Shown: one piece after another, positions 21,811-31,583 of the stretch
Layout: each line of letters opens with the position of its first letter
How positions within the stretch are numbered: the stretch's first letter is position 1
Assembly (NCBI GenBank): GCA_033807695.1
Contig: CM066308.1
Span: 3,224,001-3,288,000, forward strand
DNA length: 64,000 bases
Reading direction: 5' to 3'
From: Daedaleopsis sinensis
Lineage: Eukaryota; Basidiomycota; Agaricomycetes; Polyporales; Polyporaceae
Made by a program: the position numbers and the translations under genes
Notes under the pieces: model-generated
The model's input: the letters and a program-made list of their open reading frames with translations, nothing else
The model's database searches: none
What the model was told of the DNA's origin: nothing

Positions 21811-21823
21811 CGTACTTATATCC
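21811..21823 (-). promoter_or_regulatory. TATA box of the canonical AA9 gene
   Basis: The minus strand reads CCGGATATAAGTACG about 65-75 bases upstream of the ATG at 21748. Confidence 0.5.
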
Positions 21824-21829
21824 GGAGCC

Positions 21830-22397
21830 TCGTCCAATACAAGGGTCCATACGCGGCGAGGAGACGTCTCGTGGACGCAGAAATCCCGCTCAGCCAGGCA
21901 CAGACAGCGGCTTAGGCTCTGCGATGATGCACCTTCACTGCTCGGCTGGCATACCAATCGCGGAGAGAGACGGAGAAACGAATGTGTGTGCTGGCCGGCG
22001 AGCTGAGAGCGAAGTTGTTGCAGAGCTCTGCCGAAAGCGGTCAGGAGGGTGCGGAATACTCCGAAATACCCGAGGATGTTCCCTTTCGAGGCTCTTCCAA
22101 TTGAAACCCCGGGTGCACTCCCACAAACAGACACCTAGCAAATGTATGCGCTTCAGACATGCGGAACGCCGTCGAAGAAGAGTGTGGGAGGTTGGCGTGA
22201 TGTCGAGTTGGGCGATGAGTGAGCCGTGGTGTACTGGTATCTGTATTGATCGCATATACACTCCCCACGGGGAACATATTATATCGCTATCCTCAAACAT
22301 TCGGTAAGTTGGTTGGTAATGCAGAGATTGCAGAAAGCGTACTGTATGGTCTGTTCGTGCGTCACGGACGCATGGTTTCCCCGTATCGGTTCTTGGT
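21830..22397. other. Upstream intergenic DNA of the AA9 pair
   Basis: Between the AA9 promoter and the 3' end of VPS37. Overlapping frames exist on both strands, but none shows domain features. Confidence 0.4.
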
Positions 22398-23152
22398 TCA
22401 GTCGTCCCGCCAGGCGACGTCACCGGTCGTCCACCTGTCTCCCCACATCACGCGCTTGTGGTAGGTCTTCCTTAGCTCTCGGAACTCCTTCACAAAGTCG
22501 TCAATGTCCTTGCCGCTGAGAGCTGCCGTCTCGGGATCCGAGGCGGAACCTTGAACGAAGGCGTTCGCACGGGTCTCGGACAAATCGTCCTGGGCTGTGG
22601 TTGCGTGCCTTAGCCGCATGAGCAGAAATTGCGGATCGAAACGCTACAGGGCGTAGTTGGCGGAGCGACGTGAGCGTGCCGAACGATCGGGGCCGGAGGA
22701 TTGGTCAACAGACCTGGTAGACTTCACGCTGCTCCTTCTCTATCTCCTTCCATCGCGCTTCAAGCTGCTTGGCTCGGTCAAACGCCTCCTGTGTTTCGCT
22801 TCTCAATGCATACAACGAGTCCTGGAGAGCGAGATTATTATCTGGCACGGTCGATTCAGAGGTAATGGATGATAACAAAAGAGCCAAGTACGTACTGGCA
22901 ATTGATTCGTTGGCCGAGCCAAGGTCGGCCTGCCCTTGGTGGAGCTGCTTCACTTGTGGCAATGTGTGGAATATAGCCTGGAAGTACTGCGGATCGACTA
23001 AAAGGTCCTCGAGATCCTCGCGCCTGGACGGTAAGCGGCTGAGTGCCCTAATGTTACATCTGGCTCGTATGATTCGCTTACGATAGATGCGCGAGCTCTG
23101 GAAACTCTGCGGTCAGCCGGGTATGCACGCTTTGGCTCGACGAGGGATCCAT
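22398..23152 (-). CDS. VPS37: ESCRT-I subunit VPS37 (Mod(r) domain)
   Basis: VPS37 is a core member of ESCRT-I at endosomes and takes part in sorting ubiquitinated cargo into multivesicular bodies. The start at 23152 reads MDPSSSQSVHTRLTAEFPEL. A short intron follows, then LPSRREDLEDLLVDPQYFQA and IFHTLPQVKQLHQGQADLGS, the family N-terminus. The middle is a helical coiled-coil stretch, AFDRAKQLEARWKEIEKEQR. The last exon gives RFDPQFLLMRLRHATTAQDD and DFVKEFRELRKTYHKRVMWG, the typical Mod(r) C-terminus. The stop is at 22398-22400. It is divergent from RRP40, with 107 bases between the ATGs, so the two likely share a promoter region. Confidence 0.85.
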
Positions 23153-23259
23153 GAGAGGATATATGGGGTTTGTAGAAAGCAGGTGAGAGCAATGTTGTGG
23201 TATGAGGGGAAGGGCACCGGGGCGCTTCGTCTAGCTCGCGACTTCACACTCTTACGATC

Positions 23260-24101
23260 ATGTCCACTGTTCTCCCCGGGGAGCATATTCCCGCTCAACA
23301 TGTAAATCTCAAGCTCGGACCCGGCCTCCTGCAACAGCCTCTTGCCAGTGGACAACAAGTCGTTCTCTCGACGCGTGCCGGAGACGTGCAACACTCGAAA
23401 AACCGCAGCAAATGGTGGATAGAAGGCAACTCCCGCCGGGTGAGCGCCGCAACGTCTGTGGGCACTCTCAAAACTCACATTGCACAAGACAGTACGTCCC
23501 TGCACCACAGGAGTCTGTGGTAGGAGTGGTCGCGGGGCGTAGCGGAGAGAACTGGAGAGTGGATATTGGCTCTGCGCACTTTGCGTCTCTGGACGGCCTC
23601 GCCTTCGAGGGTGCGACCAAAAGGAACCGACCAAACCTCAAGGTATGTGACCTGAATCCAAATCAAGTTGTTCTCAAAGTCGTCTAGGTCGGATCTCTAC
23701 TCTACGCACGCGTGTCTCTAGCTCACAAGGACATGGAACCGGAGCTGGAATGTTTCGATGCGCAAACTCGTAAGGCTGAAGGGTTTGGCGAGCTGAAAGG
23801 GGGATTCTTGGTCCAATGCAGCCTGAAGATGTGCCGGCAGTAAGTTCATTCACAATTTGATCTCCCGTTCAACGAGATGACATGGGACAGGTTGTTGGAC
23901 CCGGACCATTATCTATTCCCGCTCTTAGGTTCGCGTTTCCCATTGGAATCCGCCATTGGAATGAATGGGAGAGTCTGGATCACTGCAAAAGATCCCAGGG
24001 AAGTCATTGCTATTGCTCGATGTATAGAAGCGGCCGATCCAGATGGGGGAGGCATGGACGAAATGGCCTTGAAGAAGTTCCTGAGCACATTAGATATATG
24101 A
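23260..24101 (+). CDS. RRP40: Exosome complex component RRP40 (EXOSC3)
   Basis: A cap subunit of the RNA exosome, which trims and degrades RNA in nucleus and cytoplasm. The ATG at 23260 begins MSTVLPGEHIPAQHVNLKLG. Exon 2 has YVPAPQESVVGVVAGRSGEN and WRVDIGSAHFASLDGLAFEG, the S1-like domain core. Exon 3 has VGSLLYARVSLAHKDMEPEL and CFDAQTRKAEGFGELKGGFL. The last exon has LLDPDHYLFPLLGSRFPLES and NGRVWITAKDPREVIAIARC, a KH-like region, and ends at 24101. Three introns of about 48-60 bases split it (after NSRR, after NLK, and within the MCRQ codon). Length and order match the family. Confidence 0.88.
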
Positions 24102-24246
24102 TAGACGTACGAGTATAGGTATGGTACAATATGATACAACCAATAGCATCTTACACGGATAGTAAAACAGCAACGTAACAGTCGAGCTGCACAATGGGTC
24201 GGTGGGTAGCACATTTAGCATGTCGGAGAGCACTCACCTAGAATCC

Positions 24247-24927
24247 CTAGTCATCGTCCCCCATTCGTGCCCTCTTATTTGGTCTCCTCCCAGACACGCT
24301 CTCCTCGTCCGACGCAGGGGTCGCAGTGCTCCTCCGCTTCTCGGCGCGTTTCTTCCTCTGGTATTCTCTGTCGCGATTCTTCTTCTGCTGGGCAGCGGTA
24401 AGGGCTTCTGCCCGGGAAGCAGGGGGTACAATAACTGTTGTGATCCCGAGTCCAGGAGTCGACATTCTTGAATCCTCTCCTGTCGCTGTGGACTCCTCTC
24501 CTTCGCCTGATAATTCCAACGCCTAGGGGGAATGGGCATCTGGTTAAGACAAACCAACTCCGAGCGCAAGATATACCTTCTTGTAAGTCACACTGCTCCC
24601 TGAGAATATACGATCGTGGTCGGATATCTCGTATTTCTTCCGCCCTCCTGGTTGGTTCTTGAGATAACCGTCGAACCCATGAATGATATTCCCCCCGCTA
24701 TGCGCTGCGGTATCGGTCAGGTAGGACGTCTCCAGTGTGTATATCTGAACTTCTAGCTGAGCCTTCCCTCACGTAGAGTTATCTGAGCGTAATACACGGA
24801 TAACAACGGAGAAGAAGCGTACGAGCTGCTTGTCCATGTTCCTCTTCTTCGCCAGTGCCGCTAATAGCTCCTTCTTAGCCGCGTCGTACTTGGCTTTGTC
24901 TTCCGGTGAGGGCGCATCATTAGACAT
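24247..24927 (-). CDS. EAF6: Chromatin modification protein EAF6
   Basis: EAF6 is a small coiled-coil subunit of the NuA4 histone acetyltransferase (and of NuA3 in yeast). The start at 24927 reads MSNDAPSPEDKAKYDAAKKE and continues LLAALAKKRNMDKQL. After an intron, the frame from about 24770 down encodes a segment including the characteristic SYLTDTAAHSGGNIIHGFDG and YLKNQPGGRKKYEISDHDRI. The final exon gives ALELSGEGEESTATGEDSR and a basic tail, REYQRKKRAEKRR, ending MGDDD at the stop 24247-24249. The basic nuclear-type tail fits a chromatin protein. It is convergent with RRP40 across about 145 bases. Confidence 0.85.
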
Positions 24928-25623
24928 TCCTGTATGGAACCGATCGACGACTAGAGGCGCAGGGAGGAGCTGGAGGAGCACCGGCAGTGATGGTGTATGC
25001 AACAGAGTCCGTTTTGAAGTCATTCATGATTCGGTACAATGGTTGGGTGCACGTGACTTACGCGTTGCGGCTTCAACGGCCCGTCCTTGCCGCCCTACAG
25101 CTACTCTGAGGAGGTTGAAGAATAGCCAATCGCAGCCGTTTCAACGTTCACTCAGTACTCAGTACTCAGTACTCAGTGCTAATCCATACTGAGCGGTCTA
25201 CGTTAATAGCGATGGCGGTGAGCTCCGAGTCTGCGAAGTCCAAATTTCGCTACTTCCTCATGCAAGTTGTGTTCAGGCGCGATACAATCATAATGCGCAG
25301 TTGATAGCTCCAACTTCCGAGCCCCATTCATCTCGACGCCACTCTAGCAAAGCTGAGGTGGACGAATTCGCTACCGGTGACTCCGGGAAGACTAACCTGT
25401 AACACTTGCCATTGAGTGACTGACGTAGTCGTCGAAATCTGCTCCCACACCGAACACAGCTTTGGCTGCGAGTTACGGAGTAGTATACGCAACGCTGTAC
25501 ATGCGATCTTGTGAGCCTGTACATGTGTGCTGCTGCGCACGTTGATAAATTCCCAATAGAGTTCAAATGTGTTTTATAAGTAGACTCGGTTAGGCCGCGC
25601 CCCGCAGGCAACACACTCACACC
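24928..25623. other. Intergenic with a tandem ACTCAGTACT repeat
   Basis: Non-coding DNA between EAF6 and the DUF6593 gene. It holds the short tandem repeat at 25149-25180, listed separately. No gene is supported. Confidence 0.4.
25149..25180. repeat. Short tandem repeat, unit CTCAGTA
   Basis: The unit ACTCAGT(ACTCAGT) is repeated about four times in a row. Single or paired copies of the same motif or its complement occur elsewhere in the window at about 14022, 26011, 26863 and 39975. Confidence 0.75.
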
Positions 25624-26252
25624 ATGATCGAACTCACCTTCTCCAGTCGCGATCCAATCAATAGTCAGGTCACCGACGCCTCAGACAGACTCTTGTACCA
25701 GATAAGCACCCCCCGCGGACTCGGTACGCACACGACGACCATGTCCGACGCGCGGGGCCAAGTGGTGGGGACGTACGAGCGCGTCATGTTCAGCGACGCG
25801 ATCACGCTGCATGGCACACAGCTCGGCAGTTTCAACGACTGGCTGCCCAAAAAACACATACTTTCGAGGTGCGTGTAGATACCTGCGTTCCAACTCGATG
25901 GCTCGAGTTCACGATGTTGCACAGGTCGAGGATGATGATCGCTCCCGACGGCAGACAGTATGAATGGATGAGGCGACAGAGAGGATTGACGGTACGTTGG
26001 CATGTCTTGGTACTGAGCACTGAGTACTGCCAAGGTGGGGAGCTGACAGCTTCGTTGTCATAGCTCACCGATGTTGTGACGGGCCAGGAAATTGCCGTTT
26101 CGCAAAGAGGGAACAGGTTCCGGGGACAGGACTTCAAGCTGGCCCTGTTAGTGCAGCAAGAAGGACTCGTGATCCTTGATGCGATCGTCCTGTCGCTCAT
26201 TATCTGGGAACACAAGCTGCAAGCTGCGAGACAAGCAGCAAGTGCTTCCTAA
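25624..26252 (+). CDS. DUF6593 domain protein
   Basis: DUF6593 is a basidiomycete family of unknown function with some resemblance in layout to the tubby-like/LURP fold (inference). The ATG at 25624 gives MIELTFSSRDPINSQVTDAS, then DRLLYQISTPRGLGTHTTTM, WLPKKHILSRSRMMIAPDGR across intron 1, then QYEWMRRQRGLT. After intron 2 comes LTDVVTGQEIAVSQRGNRFR, followed by LALLVQQEGLVILDAIVLSL and IIWEHKLQAAR. The stop is at 26250-26252. Two introns, about 25873-25922 and 25992-26063, have good borders. Agaricomycetes carry many copies of this family. Length, about 165 residues, is typical. Confidence 0.8.
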
Positions 26253-26382
26253 CCCATCTATATGTATCACGGTACGCGCTTGCTACGACCAGACGAACAG
26301 GACACTCCCCTACGCATGCACTCGTCGCAATGAATATATGTGGATGGGGCAGATGCGATGAACGTACCACAGGCTGTCCCCA

Positions 26383-26798
26383 TCATCTATCCTTGAGGTA
26401 CTCCAGGACTTGACTAACTTTTGCATTGCGTCCACTTTCAGCAGTCTGACGAGCCAACATCTCTGACGGACCAATGTGAGAGAATCGTCCTCGGCGACGA
26501 GAATGGCGCACTCACCACTATCAGCACCAGTGCGAGCGATTGCGAAGTAGGTAGGTGCCCATCCGTTTAGAGCCAACGGGACGCTGTCCTTCTTCGTAGA
26601 ATCCCATCCCAGAGCTTCAGCAAGCTCCCGGTCGACGTACAGCGTCCCATTGTCTAGAGTGACTCTGTATTCTTTCGTGCCAGAGGCAGCGCTATGAGTA
26701 TAGCGCGTGAACCAGGAATGTTTCGCTTGATAGCCTATAGAGGCAGTTTGGGTAGAAACGCGGCATATGTGCCGGAGCTCCAGTAGTCTGAGAGACAT
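26383..26798 (-). CDS. Small conserved-looking protein of unknown function, divergent from the Doc-like gene
   Basis: I do not recognise this family. Starting at the ATG at 26798, it reads MSLRLLELRHICRVSTQTAS, a basic, Ser/Thr-containing amphipathic start that could target mitochondria. Next comes a compact region, YRVTLDNGTLYVDRELAEAL, followed by NGWAPTYFAIARTGADS. A GTGAGT intron of about 70 bases is removed, then a helical tail, EMLARQTAESGRNAKVSQVL, and the stop at 26383-26385. There are about 120 residues. An in-frame ATG 51 bases upstream (26849) would add 17 residues. It is divergent from the Doc/Fic-fold gene, with 195 bases between the ATGs. No S/T-x-x-x-E-G/N inhibitory Fic helix is visible in it. 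Confidence 0.55.
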
Positions 26799-26992
26799 CA
26801 CAGCAGCCTGTGTCGCTGCTGTATGAGATGTAGGACAAAAGGCTTGCAAGAGGCTGTGAAAATACTGAGCACTCAGTAGGCGGAACTGGCAGGTGGTTGA
26901 GGAAAAGACGGAAGGACTTAAGTATAAGCGCCCTCAGGCAACTGAGAGTGGTCCAGCTGGGCAATCTCTTAAGCTTCCTTCTTTCTCCGACC

Positions 26993-27540
26993 ATGACAAT
27001 GCCTGTGGTATCACAGACGGCTCATCTCGCTCGTATCTTTACCCCGGAATATGCGCGACGGGTCAATGCACAGCTAGTGCATCCTGCGCAGTCCCAAGTC
27101 GTCAAACCAAACGAGCTCGAGTCTGCACTCGCTCGGCCTCTGAACGTGACACGATACGAGCCGGACCGCCCTGTTGAATACCTCGCGGCGACGCTGTCGT
27201 ACGGGCTCATCAAAGGTTCTCCATCTTTCCATACATTTGTGCCGTCTCAGTGTCATTCTGACTCGTCGCGGAAGGTCACCCATTCCTGGACGGGAACAAA
27301 CGAACGGGTGAGCAGCACATGCCATGCGTGCGTCGGAGATCTAGAGGCACCACGCTGACCGTCCTTCTAGCGTTCTTCCTTGCCAACGAGTACCTGCGTG
27401 CTCACGGCCACCCAGGCCTTCTTGATGGCTGCACCAGCTACGAAGCCTTGACTCGTGTAGCGGACCGACACATCGATGCGGCGGCAGGACGGCTCGATGT
27501 CCAAGGGCTTGTGGACGATCAGCCTTGTTCCCTTCCTTAG
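26993..27540 (+). CDS. Doc/Fic-fold family protein (death-on-curing type)
   Basis: Fic-fold enzymes transfer AMP or phosphate to hydroxyl side chains of target proteins. Bacterial Doc phosphorylates EF-Tu. The ATG at 26993 begins MTMPVVSQTAHLARIFTPEY. NELESALARP, typical of Doc-type N-terminal helices, follows. The active loop is spliced over two introns: ...SYGLIKG joins HPFLDGNKRT and then AFFLANEYLRAHG. The loop keeps the catalytic His, the acidic residue and the Asn-Lys-Arg, so it looks competent and is of the GNKR rather than GNGR kind. Introns lie at about 27215-27278 and 27308-27370. The stop is at 27538-27540. There are about 140 residues. A TATA-like AAGTATAAGCG lies about 70 bases upstream. 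Doc-type genes in fungi suggest old transfer from bacteria (inference). Confidence 0.8.
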
Positions 27541-27878
27541 TCCGAGTCGCGAGTGAATATGATTTGCGTATACCGACTCTGTGTCAGAAGCTGAGTAGGA
27601 GAAGCGGCGGCAGGTGTCAATAGGAGAATGCTAAGTACTATGTATGGTACGTATTCTTCGAAGATCGCGACATCATGAGTCCGATGTCAAGTCAAACTAC
27701 CGTATGAGTGTTCAAAGTCCACATGCTGACCACGATGTCCGTCAGGTAAACCCGAGCGCAGATAACGCAAATAGCTCGCAAACGTCCGCGCGAGGCATAG
27801 CAGGAAGTCCGTCAATGTCCAGGAGACCCCAACGAAAAAATGTCCCGATTCCCCAGCACATGGGGGTGTGCCCGTCGC
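27541..27878. other. Intergenic, no gene seen
   Basis: The DNA between the 3' ends of the Doc-like gene and the small secreted protein contains no supported feature. Confidence 0.4.
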
Positions 27879-28485
27879 TCACGCGCTGCTCGTCGCGTTG
27901 TACACGATAGGCACGAACGTAAGGCTGAACTTCCTGCCCACCGGGCCCTGTCAATGCAAAGCGCCGCGTCGCAGCCAAGTGTCAGCACAGCACTCCCCCA
28001 CTCGTGCGCCCGGGCCCCGGGCCAGGCAGCACGAGCGACTGCAGACAGAAAGCACGCACCGTCGCGTCGCACCCGTCCCACTCTTCCAGGACTGCAAGCT
28101 GGTACGTCTTGTTGCTCGCCGCCTGGCCTGAGCCCCACCCGCCCTGGGGCTGCGCAAAGTCGGGCATGACGAGCTGCGCCGGCGCGGGGTTCTTCGGGTA
28201 CGGCACCGCGGGGTAGTTCGCCGCGTCGAACCGCCCGAAGTAGTACCCGCCCATGAACACGTCTGCGGGCGCGGCGGCTGCGGGCACGTCCGTGATGAGG
28301 AAGACCGTGTACGCGTAGCTCGAGGTGCAGTAGTCCCCGCGGATGTCGTACGTGAAGTTGAATGGGGCCCCGGGCGCGATGTGCGTCCCCGGGTGCGGCT
28401 GGAGGATCGTGCCCTTCTGCGCGAGCGCGGGTCTGGCGAGGGCGGCGAGGGCGGCGGCGGCGGAGAGGATGGCGGTGGGCTTCAT
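27879..28485 (-). CDS. Small secreted protein of unknown function
   Basis: The signal peptide MKPTAILSAAAALAALARPA is followed by a short mature protein of about 140 residues. It begins QKGTILQPHPGTHIAPGAPF and carries N-x-S/T glycosylation sites (NFT, NKT, NAT) and a few cysteines (GDYCTSS, EWDGCDA). After DGCDAT a GTGCGT intron is removed and the last exon reads GPVGRKFSLTFVPIVYNATS, ending at 27879-27881. The pattern is that of the small secreted proteins common in Agaricomycetes. Residues GTH..PG.PF.F.Y recur in such proteins (from memory). A TATA-type ATATAAAGG lies near 28645-28655 on the minus strand. Effector or wall role cannot be told from sequence. Confidence 0.75.
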
Positions 28486-28644
28486 GGTGTGGATGGATGC
28501 TGGTGATGCGTTGATGAGGACGAGAGTGTGGATGGGGGAAGGTTTGGAAGGGCTTTTGTGGAGTGAAGGACGCGAGGGCACGGGGGAGACGGGGCGAGTC
28601 CCGTCGTGGCGGAGAACGTGTCGAGGCAACGTCCCGGCCTTCGG

Positions 28645-28656
28645 CCTTTATATGAC
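28645..28656 (-). promoter_or_regulatory. TATA box of the small secreted protein gene
   Basis: The minus strand reads TGTCATATAAAGGCC about 160 bases upstream of the ATG at 28485. This leaves a leader of roughly 130 bases. Confidence 0.45.
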
Positions 28657-28724
28657 ACGGCTGTTCAACGGCGCCGAACGGAGATGTCGATGTCGAGATG
28701 CGTAGTGATCGTGGGCAATTGAGA

Positions 28725-29200
28725 TGAAAAACCCACGTACTGTCTGTAGATACAGACGGCATCTCCGTTGGGATCAACCGAAGTCCTGTTTAGAGCTCAC
28801 CTTCTAGCGGGATCCGATGCACATCTTCAACGACGGCATCCACATACAATAGGTGCGCATTGGCTGGCAGGGCCTCGTCTCATGGAACAGTAAGGCCATG
28901 AGCAGCGAGAAGCGCGATCCCGTGTTCAATTTCCGATAAATCCCGGAGAACAACCTAGGTTGAGTGAAAAACGGGCAGAGCGTCAGGGAGTGTCGACGAC
29001 AATCCGATGCCTCCGCGCATGAGCCTACTTCAAAGACAACGTCGCGGTGATAGTCTCACTGGTCGCTCCGGAACTGGTTCGGCGACTACTCGTGCTGGGA
29101 CAGTGGGCGCATCAAGGCGGGCGGGCTCAGACCAACTGACGCCTCAGAGGAAGAGACTCACCTGCGTCGTGGGTACCAAAGAACTTGCCTTCCGTGTCTT
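28725..29200 (-). pseudogene. Possible gene remnant with an in-frame stop
   Basis: On the minus strand, a CAACCTAG acceptor near 28960 is followed by VVLRDLSEIEHGIALLAAHG, then LTVP, an in-frame TGA, and DEALPANAHLLYVDAVVEDV, HRIPLEG and a GTGAGC donor. A further exon-like piece, DPNGDAVCIYRQ, ends before GTACGTGG (about 28745). Another, EDTEGKFFGTHDA, ends before GTGAGTCT (about 29165). The amino acid make-up looks coding and the splice signals are good, but the stop and the absence of a start argue for decay. The family is not recognised. Confidence 0.3.
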
Positions 29201-29390
29201 CTACCCTACGAAGGGCTCACACGCGGTGCTTCTGGCCTGAACTTAATCCGCAAACATGAGGCACACGTCTTCGAACGTCCTTTCGAGTACGGGGACAACG
29301 TTGACGCGACGCGTAAAAACCGGATGCAGTGCAAAGCTAAAAGACAGTACATTGCGAGTCCACCAATCGAGTGTGAGGGAAAGAAAAATA

Positions 29391-31042
29391 TTACGTGAAA
29401 TAGTTGAGAGAATTCTTCTTCTTGCTTTGCACTGTACAGCACAGTTAGATGTCAGTGTCACGCGGTGATGGCAGCGAGTCAAGAAGGGTACGCACCTTCT
29501 GCAATCCCGCTCAAGAAGTGCTCGTGGCTAAGCTTCGTGGCGCCCTCGCGAAGAGCTATCATACCAGCCTCCACACAGACAGCTTTGAGCTGAGCACCAT
29601 TGAACTCGTCGGTACTTCTTGAAAGCTCCTCGTAGTTCACATCGGACGCGACGGTCATCTTGCGCGAATGAATCTCCAGGATGCGGGCGCGCGCGGTCTC
29701 GTTCGGGAGAGGGAACTCGATCTTCCTGTCGAGACGACCGGACCGAAGGAGCGCAGGGTCCAGAATGTCGATACGATTCGTGGCGGCAATAACCTAAACA
29801 AACGAGGAGGAATATTCAGGACGATCCCAGGAGAAACTAAAGAAGGACGAACCTTGATACGTTCGTCACTGCTGAAACCGTCAAGTTGGTTCAGGAGCTC
29901 CAGCATCGTCCTTTGCACTTCACGATCGCCACTCTTCTCCGAGTCGAACCGTTTTGTGCCAATGGCGTCAAGCTCGTCGATGAAGATGATAGCGGGCGCT
30001 TTCTCCTTTGCGAGCTCGAACGCATCTCGGACGAGTTTCGCACCATCACCGATGAACATCTGCACTAATGATGGACCAGCAAGCTTCAAATAGCATGCAT
30101 TGGTCTGTGCGGCGCATGCTCGTGCCATGAGGGTCTTGCCAGTACCTGTAGCAAAGTTCGTATTGTGATAGTCCTGAAAGAGAGTGTGGGCGTACCTGGA
30201 GGTCCGTACATCAGACAGCCCTTGGGGGGCTTGATACCAAGCGTCTTGAACTTATCCGCCTGCTCCATGGGCAAAACAATAGCTTCCACCAATTCCTCAA
30301 TCTGCTTCTCGAGCCCGCCAATGTCGGTGTAGGTCTCTGTTGGACGCTCGTCGACCTCCATAGCCTTCACCCGAGAGTCGAACTCTGCTGGGAGAGTGTC
30401 GAGAACGAGATACGAATCCTTGTTAACACCAACGAGGTCTCCGGGCTTCAACTTCTCCGCAGGGACAAGTCCGATTAACGGAAGGAAGACGGTTTGTCGT
30501 GTCGACGTCTTGATGACTGCACATTTCCCCTTCCTCATGGAGTCGAGATCGCGGTTAGCACCATCCTCCTCGCCCTCCGGGTCCACGTCTAGGATCTACT
30601 CTACGTTAATGGAGAGCAGACGAGATGGTAGCATATATACGTACCTCAACAACGTTGCCGACGAGGTAGGGCAGAACCTTGTTCTGCTTGATCTTCTCCC
30701 CGTTCTCCCGGATCTTCTCCTTCATACCTCTCTGCTCATATTGTAGGCGGACTGTTTCGGAGTGCATGACCTGCGAGCACACAGTTTGTGTTGAACAAGA
30801 ACGCCACCACCGTTTCAACGCACCTTGAGGTCGTTGTCAATAAGCCGTATTCTCGTCAGGATCTCGTCGGTTGACAAGCCCATGATCTCCGCAGGAATAT
30901 CATCCCAAGTCTCCTCCGGGGGTTGGTCTGGGGTGGTGTCCATTGCATCTCCGCTGCTGGGAGCACTAGAGGACGACGAAGCCTTGTCTGCCGGCTTCTC
31001 CGCGTTGTTATCTGGGGGGTTGGGAGGTTGTACTGAGGACAT
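29391..31042 (-). CDS. RPT5: 26S proteasome regulatory ATPase RPT5
   Basis: A subunit of the proteasome 19S AAA+ ring, which unfolds substrates and opens the 20S gate. The ATG at 31042 gives [20 protein letters not shown], a Ser-rich acidic head, then [20 protein letters not shown]. The coiled coil and OB fold follow ([20 protein letters not shown]). Next are [20 protein letters not shown], the Walker A region MYGPPGTGKT across an intron, the Walker B region [17 protein letters not shown], and sensor sequence [20 protein letters not shown]. The last exon follows a GTGCGT intron and gives [14 protein letters not shown]. The usual C-terminal HbYX end (YYA in human) reads YFT here. RPT5 rather than another RPT is indicated by the N-terminal TWDDIP...STDEI motif and the VQxKKK tail. 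Confidence 0.93.
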
Positions 31043-31132
31043 GGTGGGTGGCAAGGAGGTTGAAAGAGGTGGATAGGATGTAGTTCGTCCAGGCTTGCTC
31101 AGCTCGCGCGTACGCGTCGCCGTGACAGAGAG

Positions 31133-31328
31133 TCACGCGTCTGGTAACGCTGACACCTTGTCATCATCTCTGGCGCCCGCGATGACGACATACTCGAGCT
31201 CATTGTCATCTGAGTCTTCGAATTCATTAAGCTTCATTTCCTCCTCCTCTCGGGCTCATCGACAATCCTTGTGCCAATGGCGTATTCTACTATGATCAGT
31301 ATTGCGTCTCTGTTAACGATGACCCATG
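31133..31328 (-). CDS. Possible micro-protein upstream of RPT5
   Basis: An intronless reading would start at 31237 (MKLNEFEDSDDNELEYVVIA) and stop at 31133-31135, 34 codons, strongly acidic. Removing a GTTAAC...GATGAG intron would extend it from the ATG at 31328 (MGHPREEEE...). I cannot tell whether it is translated. It lies about 90 bases upstream of the RPT5 start on the same strand and could also belong to its leader. Confidence 0.25.
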
Positions 31329-31412
31329 CTGATTGACGTAGCTGCCCGTGTGAGCTCGAATACCGAATCGCGTGTGGATTTCGAAAAGGTGGGAAGGGGT
31401 GGCGCAACGCGG

Positions 31413-31422
31413 GTATATATGG
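31413..31422 (+). promoter_or_regulatory. TATA element upstream of the DPP5-like gene
   Basis: GGGTATATATGG is followed directly by a small inverted repeat (GGTCT ... AGACC). It lies about 165 bases before the DPP5-like ATG. The core TATATA is symmetric and could also serve minus-strand transcription. Confidence 0.4.
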
Positions 31423-31583
31423 TCTGTTGAAATAGACCACATGTACATGCGGGACTCCATTTGACCGTCCTGTCTTTCACGCATGGTCCCACCGCGCTCA
31501 TAAGCTGGCTTAGGAAAAACCGTCTCTCTCATTTACAATCAGCGTACAGGGTACACCCATCGATTTCCACCACGTTCCCCACG

